Below, one piece after another: positions 56,237-64,000 of a stretch of DNA of 64,000 nt. The stretch is from Lentilactobacillus senioris. GTDB taxonomy: Bacteria > Bacillota > Bacilli > Lactobacillales > Lactobacillaceae. The number at the start of each line of letters is the position of its first letter. Within the stretch, counting starts at the first letter, position 1. The notes beneath the pieces are model-generated. The model did no database searches. It was not told the origin of the DNA and was given only the letters and a program-made list of their open reading frames with translations. Location: positions 124,283-188,282 of the forward strand of contig NZ_JAPQEZ010000004.1 in assembly GCF_026798195.1 (NCBI RefSeq). The letters are read 5' to 3'. Made by a program: the position numbers and the translations under genes.

Positions 56237-56270
56237 ATAAAAAAGTGTTTTGCCGTAGCAAAACACTTTA
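56237..56270 (-). terminator. Terminator after rpsD
   Basis: On the minus strand AAAGTGTTTTGC / GCAAAACACTTT, loop TACG, followed by Ts. Confidence 0.9.
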
Positions 56271-56284
56271 GAAAAGCTAATAAA

Positions 56285-56893
56285 TTATAGCTTGTTGTAG
56301 TATTCAACGATTAATGATTCGTCGATATCTGCATCAAGTTCATCACGTTCTGGTAAACGAACTAATGAACCTTCAAGCTTGTCTGCATCAAATGATACAT
56401 ATTGAGGACGACCAACAACAGCTTCAACGGCATCCTTAATTACTTGCATATCTTTTGATTTGTCACGAACGCTGATTACTTGGCCGACTTTAACTTCGTA
56501 TGAAGGAATATCAACACGTTTGCCATCAACAGTGATGTGACCATGGTTAACCAATTGACGAGCTTGACGACGAGTAGTAGCCAAACCTAAACGGTAAACC
56601 ACGTTGTCTAAACGTTGTTCCAAAAGAATCATGAAGTTAACACCGTGCTTGCCGTGACGGATCTTACCGGCACGAACGAAAGTGTTAGCGAATTGACGTT
56701 CAGTCAAACCGTACATGAAACGTAACTTTTGCTTTTCGCGAAGTTGCATTCCGTATTCTGAAAGTTTTGAACGACGACCTTGACCATGATCACCAGGTGC
56801 ATAAGGGCGACGAGCTAATTCTTTACCAGTACCTGATAAAGAAATTCCTAAACGACGTGAAATACGCCAACTTGGGCCTGTATATCTTGACAT
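56285..56893 (-). CDS. rpsD: 30S ribosomal protein S4
   Basis: 202 residues. A primary 16S rRNA-binding protein and 30S assembly nucleator. The start [25 protein letters not shown] and the S4 domain ([22 protein letters not shown]) are clear. No CxxC zinc motif in the N-terminus, so this is the zinc-free form. ATG at 56893 with GGAGGAA upstream; an earlier ATG at 56935 lies in the leader. Monocistronic with a 170-nt leader. Confidence 0.97.
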   Translation of the reverse strand: MSRYTGPSWRISRRLGISLSGTGKELARRPYAPGDHGQGRRSKLSEYGMQLREKQKLRFMYGLTERQFANTFVRAGKIRHGKHGVNFMILLEQRLDNVVYRLGLATTRRQARQLVNHGHITVDGKRVDIPSYEVKVGQVISVRDKSKDMQVIKDAVEAVVGRPQYVSFDADKLEGSLVRLPERDELDADIDESLIVEYYNKL

Positions 56894-57065
56894 AAATAGA
56901 TTCCTCCAATATTTTGTTGGAGTAAAATAATCCATGTAGGTTTAGTATTCGTGCATGCTGCTTTGTAACTTTCGCTCAAGCAGCCGTTGAGTTACTAATC
57001 AACCCGTATTAAGGGCACCAACATGTTGACGAGCTTACCGCCTACTGCTGCATTATTTTACACAA
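56894..57065 (-). promoter_or_regulatory. rpsD 5' leader, likely S4 autoregulatory element
   Basis: A structured untranslated stretch of about 170 nt lies between the promoter and rpsD. On the minus strand it includes GCAGCAGTAGGCGGTAAGC, TGTTGGTGCCC and CAACGGCTGCTTGAGCGAAAG, with complementary pieces such as GCAGC...GCTGC. In Firmicutes such as B. subtilis, S4 represses its own mRNA through its leader. The identity is inferred from position and structure. Confidence 0.55.
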
Positions 57066-57070
57066 TGGAC

Positions 57071-57099
57071 ATTCTATAGGTTTTATTCAAAGTTGTCAA
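57071..57099 (-). promoter_or_regulatory. Predicted rpsD promoter
   Basis: On the minus strand TTGACA (57099-57094), 17-bp spacer, TAGAAT (57076-57071). It overlaps the last codons of the upstream msrC gene. Confidence 0.75.
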
Positions 57100-57550
57100 C
57101 GTGATTTAAGAAGACAGCTGCTAATTCTACAATTAAATCTTCATCATCCAGAGAAAATCTATCTATAATAGGAGAATCGATGTCTAACACTCCCAATAAA
57201 CGTTCATTTTTAATTAATGGGACCACAATTTCAGAATTTGAAGCGGCATCACAAGCAATATGACCTGGAAATTCATGAACGTTCTTGATACGCATGACGC
57301 TTTGTTGGGTAATAGCAGTACCACAGACGCCGTCACCATTTTTAATGTGCATGCAAGCTACCTTACCTTGAAAGGGGCCTAAAGTTAGTTCGTTATTAGC
57401 ATAATTATATAAGTAGAATCCAACCCAATTAATTTGATCAAAGGATTCATTGATTAGAGCCGAGGTGTTAGCCATATTGGCGATTAAGCTAGTTTCATTA
57501 GTTAATAAAGCATCTAATTGTTTACTGATTAAATGGTTAAGATTAGTCAT
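57083..57550 (-). CDS. msrC: Free methionine-R-sulfoxide reductase (GAF domain, fRMsr)
   Basis: 155 residues, a single GAF domain. Reduces free methionine-R-sulfoxide with thioredoxin. The three Cys of the family are present (Cys66 in KVACMHI, Cys76 in GVCGTA, Cys100 in HIACDAASNSEIVVP), spaced 10 and 24 apart as in E. coli fRMsr. The end LLGVLDIDSP is typical. Useful in a cell that makes H2O2. AAGGAGTA before the ATG. Its 3' end carries the rpsD promoter. Confidence 0.92.
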   Translation of the reverse strand: MTNLNHLISKQLDALLTNETSLIANMANTSALINESFDQINWVGFYLYNYANNELTLGPFQGKVACMHIKNGDGVCGTAITQQSVMRIKNVHEFPGHIACDAASNSEIVVPLIKNERLLGVLDIDSPIIDRFSLDDEDLIVELAAVFLNHVDNFE

Positions 57551-57706
57551 AATTCTTACTCCTTGCTTAAATTTACTGATTTGAATGGATTATACTATGA
57601 TATAATGCTTTTTAGATGCACTACAAATGAATTTATTAACAATACATAATAATTGTTTTGAATACTAATTCAAGCAAAACTTTTGATTTGAAGGACGGGA
57701 ACCAGA

Positions 57707-59452
57707 ATGCTGAATCTTTTGCTCATTATTATCACAGCTTGCGTACTTATTTATTTAGCGGTTGCTTTTTACCAACATCGAATTAACCAACAGGCTACCG
57801 CGATTTATGAAAACAAGAAGCCGTTATTTGATATTCCACTGGATGAAGAATTTGAATTGGCTCAAAATTTGAACTTAACAGGGGAATCTCAACGAAAATA
57901 CGATCAGCTATTAAGCCAATATAAAAATATTCACCAAAATTTGATTCCTAGTATTGATGATAAAGTTAAAGAGGTCAAAGAAGATACCAAAGGCGTTAAC
58001 TTTATTCTTTCTCGCCAAAAATGGACAGAAACCAATCAACTAATTGATGATGTTGAAGATCAAGTTAAAAGTATCCAAGCAGGATTAGTTCAGTTACAAG
58101 ACTTAGATAAGCAACATAATATTGCAATTACGGATTTAGAAAAACAGTATCAAGATTTACGACAACAACTATTGAAACAAAACGAAGAGTTAGGACCTAG
58201 TATTGATGCGCTAGAAAAAATGTTAGCTGACATTGAAGATCAATTCGATGAATTTACTACCTTAACTAAAAAAGGTGACCATGATAGTGCAGAAACCATT
58301 TTGTCTGAATTAAATACTACAACCAACCAGCTAAAAAATTATATGGAAATTATTCCGGGATTAAATCAAGAACTTCAAGTAGAATTTCCAGAACAAGTTC
58401 AAGAATTAGGGAAGGGTTATCAAACTCTGACACACCAAGGATTCAATTTTGAAAATGATACTTTTGAAACCCAATTAGAACAAGTGCAGACCCAAATTAA
58501 ACAAAATAATGATAATTTAGCGGCGTTAAACGTCAATGTAGCTCAAGATGTTAATACTGATATTTCTCATCGGATTGATCATCTTTACCAGTTCTTAGAA
58601 GATGCCATTGAAGATAAACAAGTGGTGGACGAACAGGTGACGGTGATTGCCAAATATATTGATCATTTACGTCGTCAAAATACGGATTTAACTCGTAAAT
58701 TAGAACGACTAAATATTGACTATGTTTTAGATCATAAAGAGATTGAAAATAATCGTCAGTATACCGAACAAATTCGGGCAATGGGTACTGAGGCTATGCG
58801 TCAAAAAGAAGCAATTCAACGTGGACAAGCTGTTTATAGTCGTATTCGAGCCGATCAACAGCAAATTATGCGTAACCTAGAACAAATTGAAGCTTCTCAA
58901 AAGGAACTCTATGATCAAGTGATTGATCTTCCCGCAGAAGAAGAAAAGGCGCGACAAACTTTGCGCAAGTTTGATTTAGAAATGCGTAACAAAAAACGAA
59001 GAGTGGATAACCACAACTTACCAGGCACACCCAGTGACTACAGTAGTAGCTTTAATGCGGTAATTAAAGAAATTGAACGATTAAGTCAAGCATTAAATCA
59101 ACCTAAAGTTGACGTAGAGGAAGTTTCTAAGCAGGAATTAATTATCCAATCCGATATGGATAATTTAGAAGAAATGACCACAAAATTAATTGATGATGCT
59201 GTATTAGCGGAACAATCATTGCAATTTGCTAACCGTTTTATTAATACTGATCCAGATATTGCCGCCGCTAGCAAAAAAGCTCACTTGGCATTTGATCACG
59301 ATTATAACTACACTAAGAGCCTGGCAACCATTGCTACTGCTCTAGAAAGTCAGTATCCAGGTTCGTATCAAAAAATAGAGCAAGAGTATTTTGCTACTAA
59401 GACACCGGCTAATACTGTGAAAACAGAATCAGAAGAAATTAATGAAGATTAA
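57707..59452 (+). CDS. ezrA: Septation ring formation regulator EzrA
   Basis: 581 residues. One N-terminal membrane helix (3-22) puts the long cytoplasmic region at the membrane; the remainder is almost all predicted spectrin-like coiled coil, rich in Gln, Glu and Leu. EzrA binds FtsZ and limits extra rings, and links division to PBP1. The order ezrA-cysteine desulfurase-thiI is usual in lactobacilli. ATG with GAAGGACGG upstream. Confidence 0.92.
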   Translation: MLNLLLIIITACVLIYLAVAFYQHRINQQATAIYENKKPLFDIPLDEEFELAQNLNLTGESQRKYDQLLSQYKNIHQNLIPSIDDKVKEVKEDTKGVNFILSRQKWTETNQLIDDVEDQVKSIQAGLVQLQDLDKQHNIAITDLEKQYQDLRQQLLKQNEELGPSIDALEKMLADIEDQFDEFTTLTKKGDHDSAETILSELNTTTNQLKNYMEIIPGLNQELQVEFPEQVQELGKGYQTLTHQGFNFENDTFETQLEQVQTQIKQNNDNLAALNVNVAQDVNTDISHRIDHLYQFLEDAIEDKQVVDEQVTVIAKYIDHLRRQNTDLTRKLERLNIDYVLDHKEIENNRQYTEQIRAMGTEAMRQKEAIQRGQAVYSRIRADQQQIMRNLEQIEASQKELYDQVIDLPAEEEKARQTLRKFDLEMRNKKRRVDNHNLPGTPSDYSSSFNAVIKEIERLSQALNQPKVDVEEVSKQELIIQSDMDNLEEMTTKLIDDAVLAEQSLQFANRFINTDPDIAAASKKAHLAFDHDYNYTKSLATIATALESQYPGSYQKIEQEYFATKTPANTVKTESEEINED

Positions 59453-59477
59453 AAACGTCCGAGAAGGACGTTTTTTT
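59451..59477 (+). terminator. Rho-independent terminator after ezrA
   Basis: AAACGTCC / GGACGTTT with a 5-nt loop, T run. The stem starts at the stop codon. Confidence 0.88.
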
Positions 59478-59607
59478 ATTTTAGAAAATAACGACTATAA
59501 TACTTTATCAACTTAATGAGGGATTTTTATTTTACCCAGAATGGTGTATCATAGTAATTCGTACAATTGTTGGAGTCGAACCAATGATTAATAAAAGAGG
59601 TTTTAAA

Positions 59608-60753
59608 ATGATTTATTTTGATAATAGTGCCACAACTCAGGCGTTACCTGAGGTTGTAGATACCTATTCAAAAGTAAGTGCTAAAATTTGGGGAAATCCA
59701 TCAAGTTTGCATAACTTTGGGGATCAGTCCTTTAACTTACTTGAACAATCTAGAAAACAAATTGCTGATCTGCTACAGGTTAACCCTGATGAAATTTATT
59801 TCACTAGTGGAGGAACTGAAGGCGATAACTGGGTTATTAAAGGGACAGCCATCGAAAAACGGGCTTACGGTAAACATTTGATTACCAGCTCCGTTGAACA
59901 CCCAGCTGTTCACAACACAATGCAACAATTAGAAAAATTAGGTTTTGATATCACTTATTTACCAGTTGATGAAGCGGGACAAGTTTCGGCAGCTGATTTA
60001 AAAGCGGCGATTCGTCCCGATACGATCTTGGTATCCATTATGGCAGTGAACAATGAAATTGGTACGATTCAACCATTAGCAGAAATTGCGGAAGTTTTAA
60101 AGCAATACCCTAAGATTCATTTCCACATCGATGCGGTTCAAGGAATTGGCAAGGGATTGCATTCTGAAATTTTTAATGAACGAGTAGATTTCGTAACTTT
60201 TTCTGGTCATAAATTCCATGCTCCCCGCGGAGTTGGCTTCATGTATAGCCGTCGGGGACGCAAGTTAGCTCCATTATTGACTGGTGGAGGTCAAGAAAAA
60301 AATCAACGAAGTGGAACCGAAAACGTACCGGCAATTGCAGCCATGGCTAAAGCTTTGCGGCTATTATTAGCTGATGAAGTTCAAACTAATGAAACTGAAA
60401 TAACAATTAGAAGAGCGATTGCAGACCACGTTAAACAATTTGAGAAGGTTACCTTGTTCTCACAAGACGATGAACGTTTTGCTCCACATATCCTGTGCTT
60501 TGCCATTCAAGGAGTCCGAGGAGAAACGATCGTTCATGCGTTTGAAGAACACGGAATTTATATTTCTACCACCAGTGCTTGTTCATCCAAAAAGCATATG
60601 GCTTCTAGTACGTTAGCAGCAATGAAGATACCTAGTGATTTATCAACGAGTGCGGTAAGAATTTCGTTAGGGGATCAAAATACCATGGCTGAGGCCGAGA
60701 CTTTCAACCAGGTGTTTGATGAATTGTATACTGAGTTTGACAAATTAAGTTAG
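59608..60753 (+). CDS. nifS: Cysteine desulfurase (NifS/IscS family)
   Basis: 381 residues, PLP enzyme taking sulfur from cysteine. The start MIYFDNSATTQALPEV is the family N-terminus. PLP Lys in FSGHKFHAPRG, the active-site Cys loop in STTSACSSKKHMASSTL and the conserved GGGQEKNQRSGTENV block are all present. It is next to thiI (9 nt), so the sulfur goes to tRNA thiolation. I start at 59608: AAAGAGG lies nearby, while ATG at 59584 lacks a site. Confidence 0.94.
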   Translation: MIYFDNSATTQALPEVVDTYSKVSAKIWGNPSSLHNFGDQSFNLLEQSRKQIADLLQVNPDEIYFTSGGTEGDNWVIKGTAIEKRAYGKHLITSSVEHPAVHNTMQQLEKLGFDITYLPVDEAGQVSAADLKAAIRPDTILVSIMAVNNEIGTIQPLAEIAEVLKQYPKIHFHIDAVQGIGKGLHSEIFNERVDFVTFSGHKFHAPRGVGFMYSRRGRKLAPLLTGGGQEKNQRSGTENVPAIAAMAKALRLLLADEVQTNETEITIRRAIADHVKQFEKVTLFSQDDERFAPHILCFAIQGVRGETIVHAFEEHGIYISTTSACSSKKHMASSTLAAMKIPSDLSTSAVRISLGDQNTMAEAETFNQVFDELYTEFDKLS

Positions 60754-60762
60754 GAGTTTGAA

Positions 60763-61980
60763 ATGCAATATACCGAAATTATGGTTCGTTACGGCGAGCT
60801 CTCTACGAAGGGGAAAAATCGAAAAGATTTTATTTACCGGCTTGGCATGAACGTTCGTTCAGTCTTAAAAGACCTTCCTGAAGTAGAAGTTAAAGCTCAA
60901 CGAGATCGACTACACGTTCAATTAAATGGTGCTAATGCTAGCGAAGTAATGAACCGTTTATCTCTAGTTTTTGGAATTGAAAACTTTTCACCATCAATTA
61001 AAATTGAAAAAAATATGACTGACATTAAACAAACTGTGTTGGAAATGGTTAAGCAACAATACCAGCCAGGAATGTCATTTAAAATCAATACTCGCCGTCA
61101 GGATAAGGACTTTGAGTTTGATACCAACCAAATTAACCTTCAATTAGGTGATTACGTCATTGATAATATTCCTGATATCAAGGTTTCAATGAAACAACCA
61201 GATATATCTGTCCGAGTTGAAATTCGTATGAACGGGGCTTATATTTCTTCTGAAACCATCAAAGGAGCTGGTGGCTTGCCAGTTGGTACTGGTGGGCATG
61301 CTACCATGATGCTTTCTGGCGGAATTGATTCTCCGGTCGCTAGTTATTTAGGGATGAAACGGGGCGTTAAAATTGATATGATTCATTTCTATAGTCCTCC
61401 ATATACTAGTGAACAAGCTTTGGCTAAAGCCAAAGAATTAACTGCCAAATTAGCTAAATTTGGTGGCAACATTCAATTTATTCAAGTACCATTTACCGAA
61501 GTTCAAGAAACAATCAAAGAAAAGGTACCTGAAGGGTACTTAATGACTATTCAACGCAGAATGATGCTGAGAATTGCTGCTGAAATTACTCGTCAACGCG
61601 GAGCTATGGGCATTTTCAATGGTGAATCATTAGGTCAAGTAGCTTCTCAAACACTAGAAAGTATGGCTGCTATTAACGATGTTACTACGTTACCAGTGCT
61701 GCGACCATTGATCTCCATGGATAAAACGGAAATCATTAAGATTGCAGAAAACATTGATACCTATGAACTCTCTATTTTGCCTTACGAAGATTGTTGTACT
61801 ATTTTTACTCCACCTTCGCCTAAAACTAGACCGAACTTAGAAAAATCTCGTAAATTTGAACAAAATATTGACGTTGAAGGCTTAATGCAACGGGCCATTG
61901 ATGGAATTAAGGTTACTGATATTGCCGCTACCGATGAATTTATGAATGCTGATGTAGAAGCATTTGCTGAATTGCTATAG
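60763..61980 (+). CDS. thiI: tRNA 4-thiouridine synthase
   Basis: 405 residues. Makes s4U8 in tRNA with sulfur from the desulfurase encoded just before it. Order: ferredoxin-like and THUMP domain (1-165), then PP-loop ATPase with [17 protein letters not shown]. There is no C-terminal rhodanese domain, as expected for the Gram-positive type. The CCTIFTPP block with two Cys lies near 345. TAGGAGTTTG before the ATG. Confidence 0.95.
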   Translation: MQYTEIMVRYGELSTKGKNRKDFIYRLGMNVRSVLKDLPEVEVKAQRDRLHVQLNGANASEVMNRLSLVFGIENFSPSIKIEKNMTDIKQTVLEMVKQQYQPGMSFKINTRRQDKDFEFDTNQINLQLGDYVIDNIPDIKVSMKQPDISVRVEIRMNGAYISSETIKGAGGLPVGTGGHATMMLSGGIDSPVASYLGMKRGVKIDMIHFYSPPYTSEQALAKAKELTAKLAKFGGNIQFIQVPFTEVQETIKEKVPEGYLMTIQRRMMLRIAAEITRQRGAMGIFNGESLGQVASQTLESMAAINDVTTLPVLRPLISMDKTEIIKIAENIDTYELSILPYEDCCTIFTPPSPKTRPNLEKSRKFEQNIDVEGLMQRAIDGIKVTDIAATDEFMNADVEAFAELL

Positions 61981-62052
61981 GGTTATTACTTGCTTCTTGA
62001 GCATATTTGGGCTATCTTATTGTTAATTAAAGGCAATAAGGAGTGAACTGGC

Positions 62053-62565
62053 ATGCAAATTACTATCGGTGGTCAAAGTGAATCATTATTTGGTAATCCC
62101 CCAGAAGTAGGAGACCAATTACCAAAGTTTAAAGTACAAAATGCTGAAGGCAACTGGGTGAAAACTGCGGACATTATTGGTAGGATTACTATGTTATCAA
62201 CTGTTCCTGACATTAATACCCCGGTTTGTAGTTTAGAAACCAAGCGTTTTAACAAAGAAGCTGATATGTATCCAGATGCACGGTTTATCACCGTATCAAA
62301 CAATACAATTGAACAACAACGGGATTGGTGTGCTGCTGAAGGAGTAGCTAATTTAAAGTTACTCTCTGATGAAGAGTTATCTTTAGGTTACGCAATGAAG
62401 GTTTATTTACCTAATAACGGTACTCTAGCTCGGACAATTTTCTTAGTTGATCAAACTGGCAAGATTGTATACCGACAAATTGTTCCTGAATTACATGATG
62501 AACCTGATTACAAGGAAGCCTTAGCTGCATTAAATCAAATCGCTCAACGGCGTGTTGACGATTAA
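62053..62565 (+). CDS. tpx: Thiol peroxidase
   Basis: 170 residues, atypical 2-Cys peroxiredoxin. Peroxidatic Cys59 in NTPVCSLETKRF, resolving Cys93 in RDWCAAEGV. Reduces H2O2 and alkyl peroxides with thioredoxin. Site AAGGAG before the ATG. The Val T-box promoter overlaps the last codons. No terminator is obvious after it. Relevant to the two H2O2-forming oxidases elsewhere in the window. Confidence 0.94.
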   Translation: MQITIGGQSESLFGNPPEVGDQLPKFKVQNAEGNWVKTADIIGRITMLSTVPDINTPVCSLETKRFNKEADMYPDARFITVSNNTIEQQRDWCAAEGVANLKLLSDEELSLGYAMKVYLPNNGTLARTIFLVDQTGKIVYRQIVPELHDEPDYKEALAALNQIAQRRVDD

Positions 62566-62583
62566 GAAATTTTTGGTTAGAAT
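62555..62583 (+). promoter_or_regulatory. Predicted promoter of the valS T-box leader
   Basis: TTGACG (62555-62560), 17-bp spacer, TAGAAT (62578-62583). The -35 lies inside the end of tpx. Confidence 0.65.
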
Positions 62584-62589
62584 TAAATT

Positions 62590-62812
62590 TGTCTTGAAGC
62601 GTTGAACAAGAGGAGTAAACCAGGTCTCTGCCCAGAAAGAAAATGGCTGCTGTGAATTTTCCGAAGAACTGGTTGAAGGTAGCTTGTGAGCTTTTGCAAT
62701 TTAGCACGGTTTAATCGGCCGTTAACAATGATTAATTAAGTGGAGTTTTTTAACTCAATTTAGGTGGTACCGCGAGCACTTCGTCCTATATGTTTGGACG
62801 GAGTGTTTTTAT
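62590..62812 (+). ncRNA. T-box riboswitch, valine (specifier GTA)
   Basis: T-box core AGGTGGTACCGCG at 62762-62774, then the terminator GAGCACTTCGTCC...GGACGGAGTGTTTTT (about 62775-62812). The 5' part shows GAGGAGTAAACCAGG with the matching CCGAAGAACTGGTTGAAGGTAGC, placing GTA (62679-62681) in the specifier loop. The valS start follows at 62834. Uncharged tRNA-Val should allow read-through. Confidence 0.92.
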
Positions 62813-62833
62813 TTTGGAAAGGAAAGTGACCAT

Positions 62834-64000
62834 ATGACTAAAGAAGTTGATATGTCAACTAAGTACAACCCAACAGAAGTTGAAGCTGGGCAATACCAAC
62901 GTTGGTTAGACGAAGATTTATTTAAACCCAGTGGAGATCAAAAAGCAAAACCTTATTCTATCGTTTTGCCACCCCCTAATGTAACTGGGAAGCTACATCT
63001 AGGTCATGCTTGGGATACAACATTACAAGACATGATTATCCGGCAAAAACGGATGCAAGGATTTGATACTCTCTGGTTACCAGGGATGGATCATGCCGGT
63101 ATTGCTACCCAAGCTAAAGTTGAAGCCCGATTAAAGGAACAGGGAATTAGTCGTTATGACTTAGGTCGCGAAAAATTCGTTGATAAAGTGTGGGAATGGA
63201 AGGACGAATACGCTGCTACCATTCATGCTCAATGGGCTAAGATGGGCTTATCCCTAGATTATGGTCACGAACGGTTTACCTTAGATGAAGGTCTTTCAAA
63301 GGCCGTTACTAAAGTGTTTGTTGATCTTTATAATAAAGGTTTAATTTACCGTGGTGAATACATCATCAACTGGGATCCGCAAGCCCGGACTGCATTATCA
63401 GATATTGAAGTAATTCACCAAGACGATGAAGGTGCTTTCTACCACGTTAAGTATCCATTTGCTGACGGCGTAACGTTCAATGGCAAGGACTATATTGAAA
63501 TTGCTACCACTCGTCCAGAAACTATGATGGGTGACGTTGCTGTTGCTGTCCACCCTAGTGATGAACGCTACAAAGAATTAGTGGGTAAGAAGGTTGTGGT
63601 TCCATTAGTAAATCGTGAAGTGCCAATCATTGCTGATCAATATGTTGATCCAGAGTTTGGAACTGGGATGGTTAAAATTACTCCTGCTCACGACCCTAAC
63701 GATTTTCAAGTTGGTAACCGCCATGACTTAGAACGAATTAATACCATGAACGAAGATGCCACCATGAACGAAAACGCTGGTAAGTATGAAGGTATGGATC
63801 GTTTTGAAGCTAGAAAAGCAATTGTTAAAGATCTACAAGATCAAGACTTAATGATTAACATTGATCCAATTGTGCATTCGGTAGGCCATTCAGAACGAAC
63901 CGGAGTCCAAGTAGAAGCTCGACTTTCTACTCAATGGTTCGTTAAGATGGGACCATTAGCTAAAATGGCATTGGATAATCAAAACACTGAAGACAAAGTT
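62834..64000 (+). CDS. valS: Valine--tRNA ligase (3' partial)
   Basis: Runs out of the window after 389 codons of about 880. Charges tRNA-Val. The class I signature HIGH appears as HLGHAWD after PPPNVTGK; the editing (CP1) domain starts about residue 190 with [18 protein letters not shown]. The KMSKS motif lies beyond the window. ATG with GAAAGGAAAGTG upstream. Controlled by the Val T-box. Confidence 0.96.
   Translation, partial: MTKEVDMSTKYNPTEVEAGQYQRWLDEDLFKPSGDQKAKPYSIVLPPPNVTGKLHLGHAWDTTLQDMIIRQKRMQGFDTLWLPGMDHAGIATQAKVEARLKEQGISRYDLGREKFVDKVWEWKDEYAATIHAQWAKMGLSLDYGHERFTLDEGLSKAVTKVFVDLYNKGLIYRGEYIINWDPQARTALSDIEVIHQDDEGAFYHVKYPFADGVTFNGKDYIEIATTRPETMMGDVAVAVHPSDERYKELVGKKVVVPLVNREVPIIADQYVDPEFGTGMVKITPAHDPNDFQVGNRHDLERINTMNEDATMNENAGKYEGMDRFEARKAIVKDLQDQDLMINIDPIVHSVGHSERTGVQVEARLSTQWFVKMGPLAKMALDNQNTEDKV

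Overview
The window is chromosomal DNA of a low-GC member of the Lactobacillaceae. The evidence is the gene order tdk-prfA-prmC-sua5-upp-atpBEFHAGDC-DUF1146-murA-mreB, the two T-box leaders, the MurT/GatD pair, a tmRNA encoding the lactobacillus-type tag AKNNSNSYALAA, and paired pyruvate and lactate oxidases. The D-Ala ligase carries the Phe that marks D-Ala-D-Lac ligases, as in intrinsically vancomycin-resistant, mostly heterofermentative lactobacilli and leuconostocs. A Fructilactobacillus-like organism is my guess, but the species cannot be fixed by eye.

Layout. 1-6.2 kb: end of nagB, a secreted GH73 glucosaminidase, an orphan TagH-type ABC ATPase, a strong promoter followed by a terminator (possible small RNA), LicD plus a DUF960-like gene, a MarR regulator and a quinone-oxidoreductase-like enzyme. 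6.3-10.5 kb: an oxygen-metabolism stretch with pyruvate oxidase (lactate oxidase lies 3 kb away), a DsrE-like protein and an isochorismatase-like hydrolase. 10.5-12.6 kb: a lipid kinase, then a small degraded region (a 41-aa membrane peptide and a gene broken by an in-frame TGA) against the 3' end of ssrA. 12.6-17.9 kb: HAD phosphatase, a degenerate C39-like protein, a two-component system, pgi. 17.9-20.9 kb: ClC antiporter, tRNA-Glu(CTC), tRNA-Gln(CTG) and small proteins. 21-24.7 kb: a heterodimeric multidrug ABC exporter whose second subunit is frameshifted. 24.7-32.3 kb: serine hydrolase, GatD/MurT, then tdk-prfA-prmC-sua5-upp. 32.3-39 kb: the complete eight-gene F1Fo ATP synthase operon. 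39.1-43.9 kb: envelope and shape genes (DUF1146, murA, mreB, yidD, DUF2969, rodA) and an orphan GcvH-like protein. 43.9-46.8 kb: Met T-box and metNPQ. 46.8-48.9 kb: a GntR-regulated ABC exporter. 48.9-56.2 kb: DUF975, ddl, a membrane GDPD, tag, a helix-turn-helix regulator with TPR-like repeats, UspA and rarA. 56.2-64 kb: rpsD with a leader, free-Met sulfoxide reductase, ezrA, the cysteine desulfurase/thiI pair, tpx, and a Val T-box driving valS (cut by the window end).

How it works together. Lactate oxidase turns lactate into pyruvate plus H2O2. Pyruvate oxidase turns pyruvate into acetyl-phosphate, CO2 and more H2O2. Tpx and the free-Met-R-sulfoxide reductase could limit the damage. MurA, Ddl, MurT/GatD, RodA, MreB and EzrA supply and shape the peptidoglycan. 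Most genes are ordinary core genes. The unusual material is the ssrA-adjacent scar, a tRNA-like fragment at 5.23 kb, two candidate small RNAs, the frameshifted exporter and the inactive-looking C39-like protein. I found no intact prophage, no insertion sequence, no CRISPR array and no convincing new multi-gene system.
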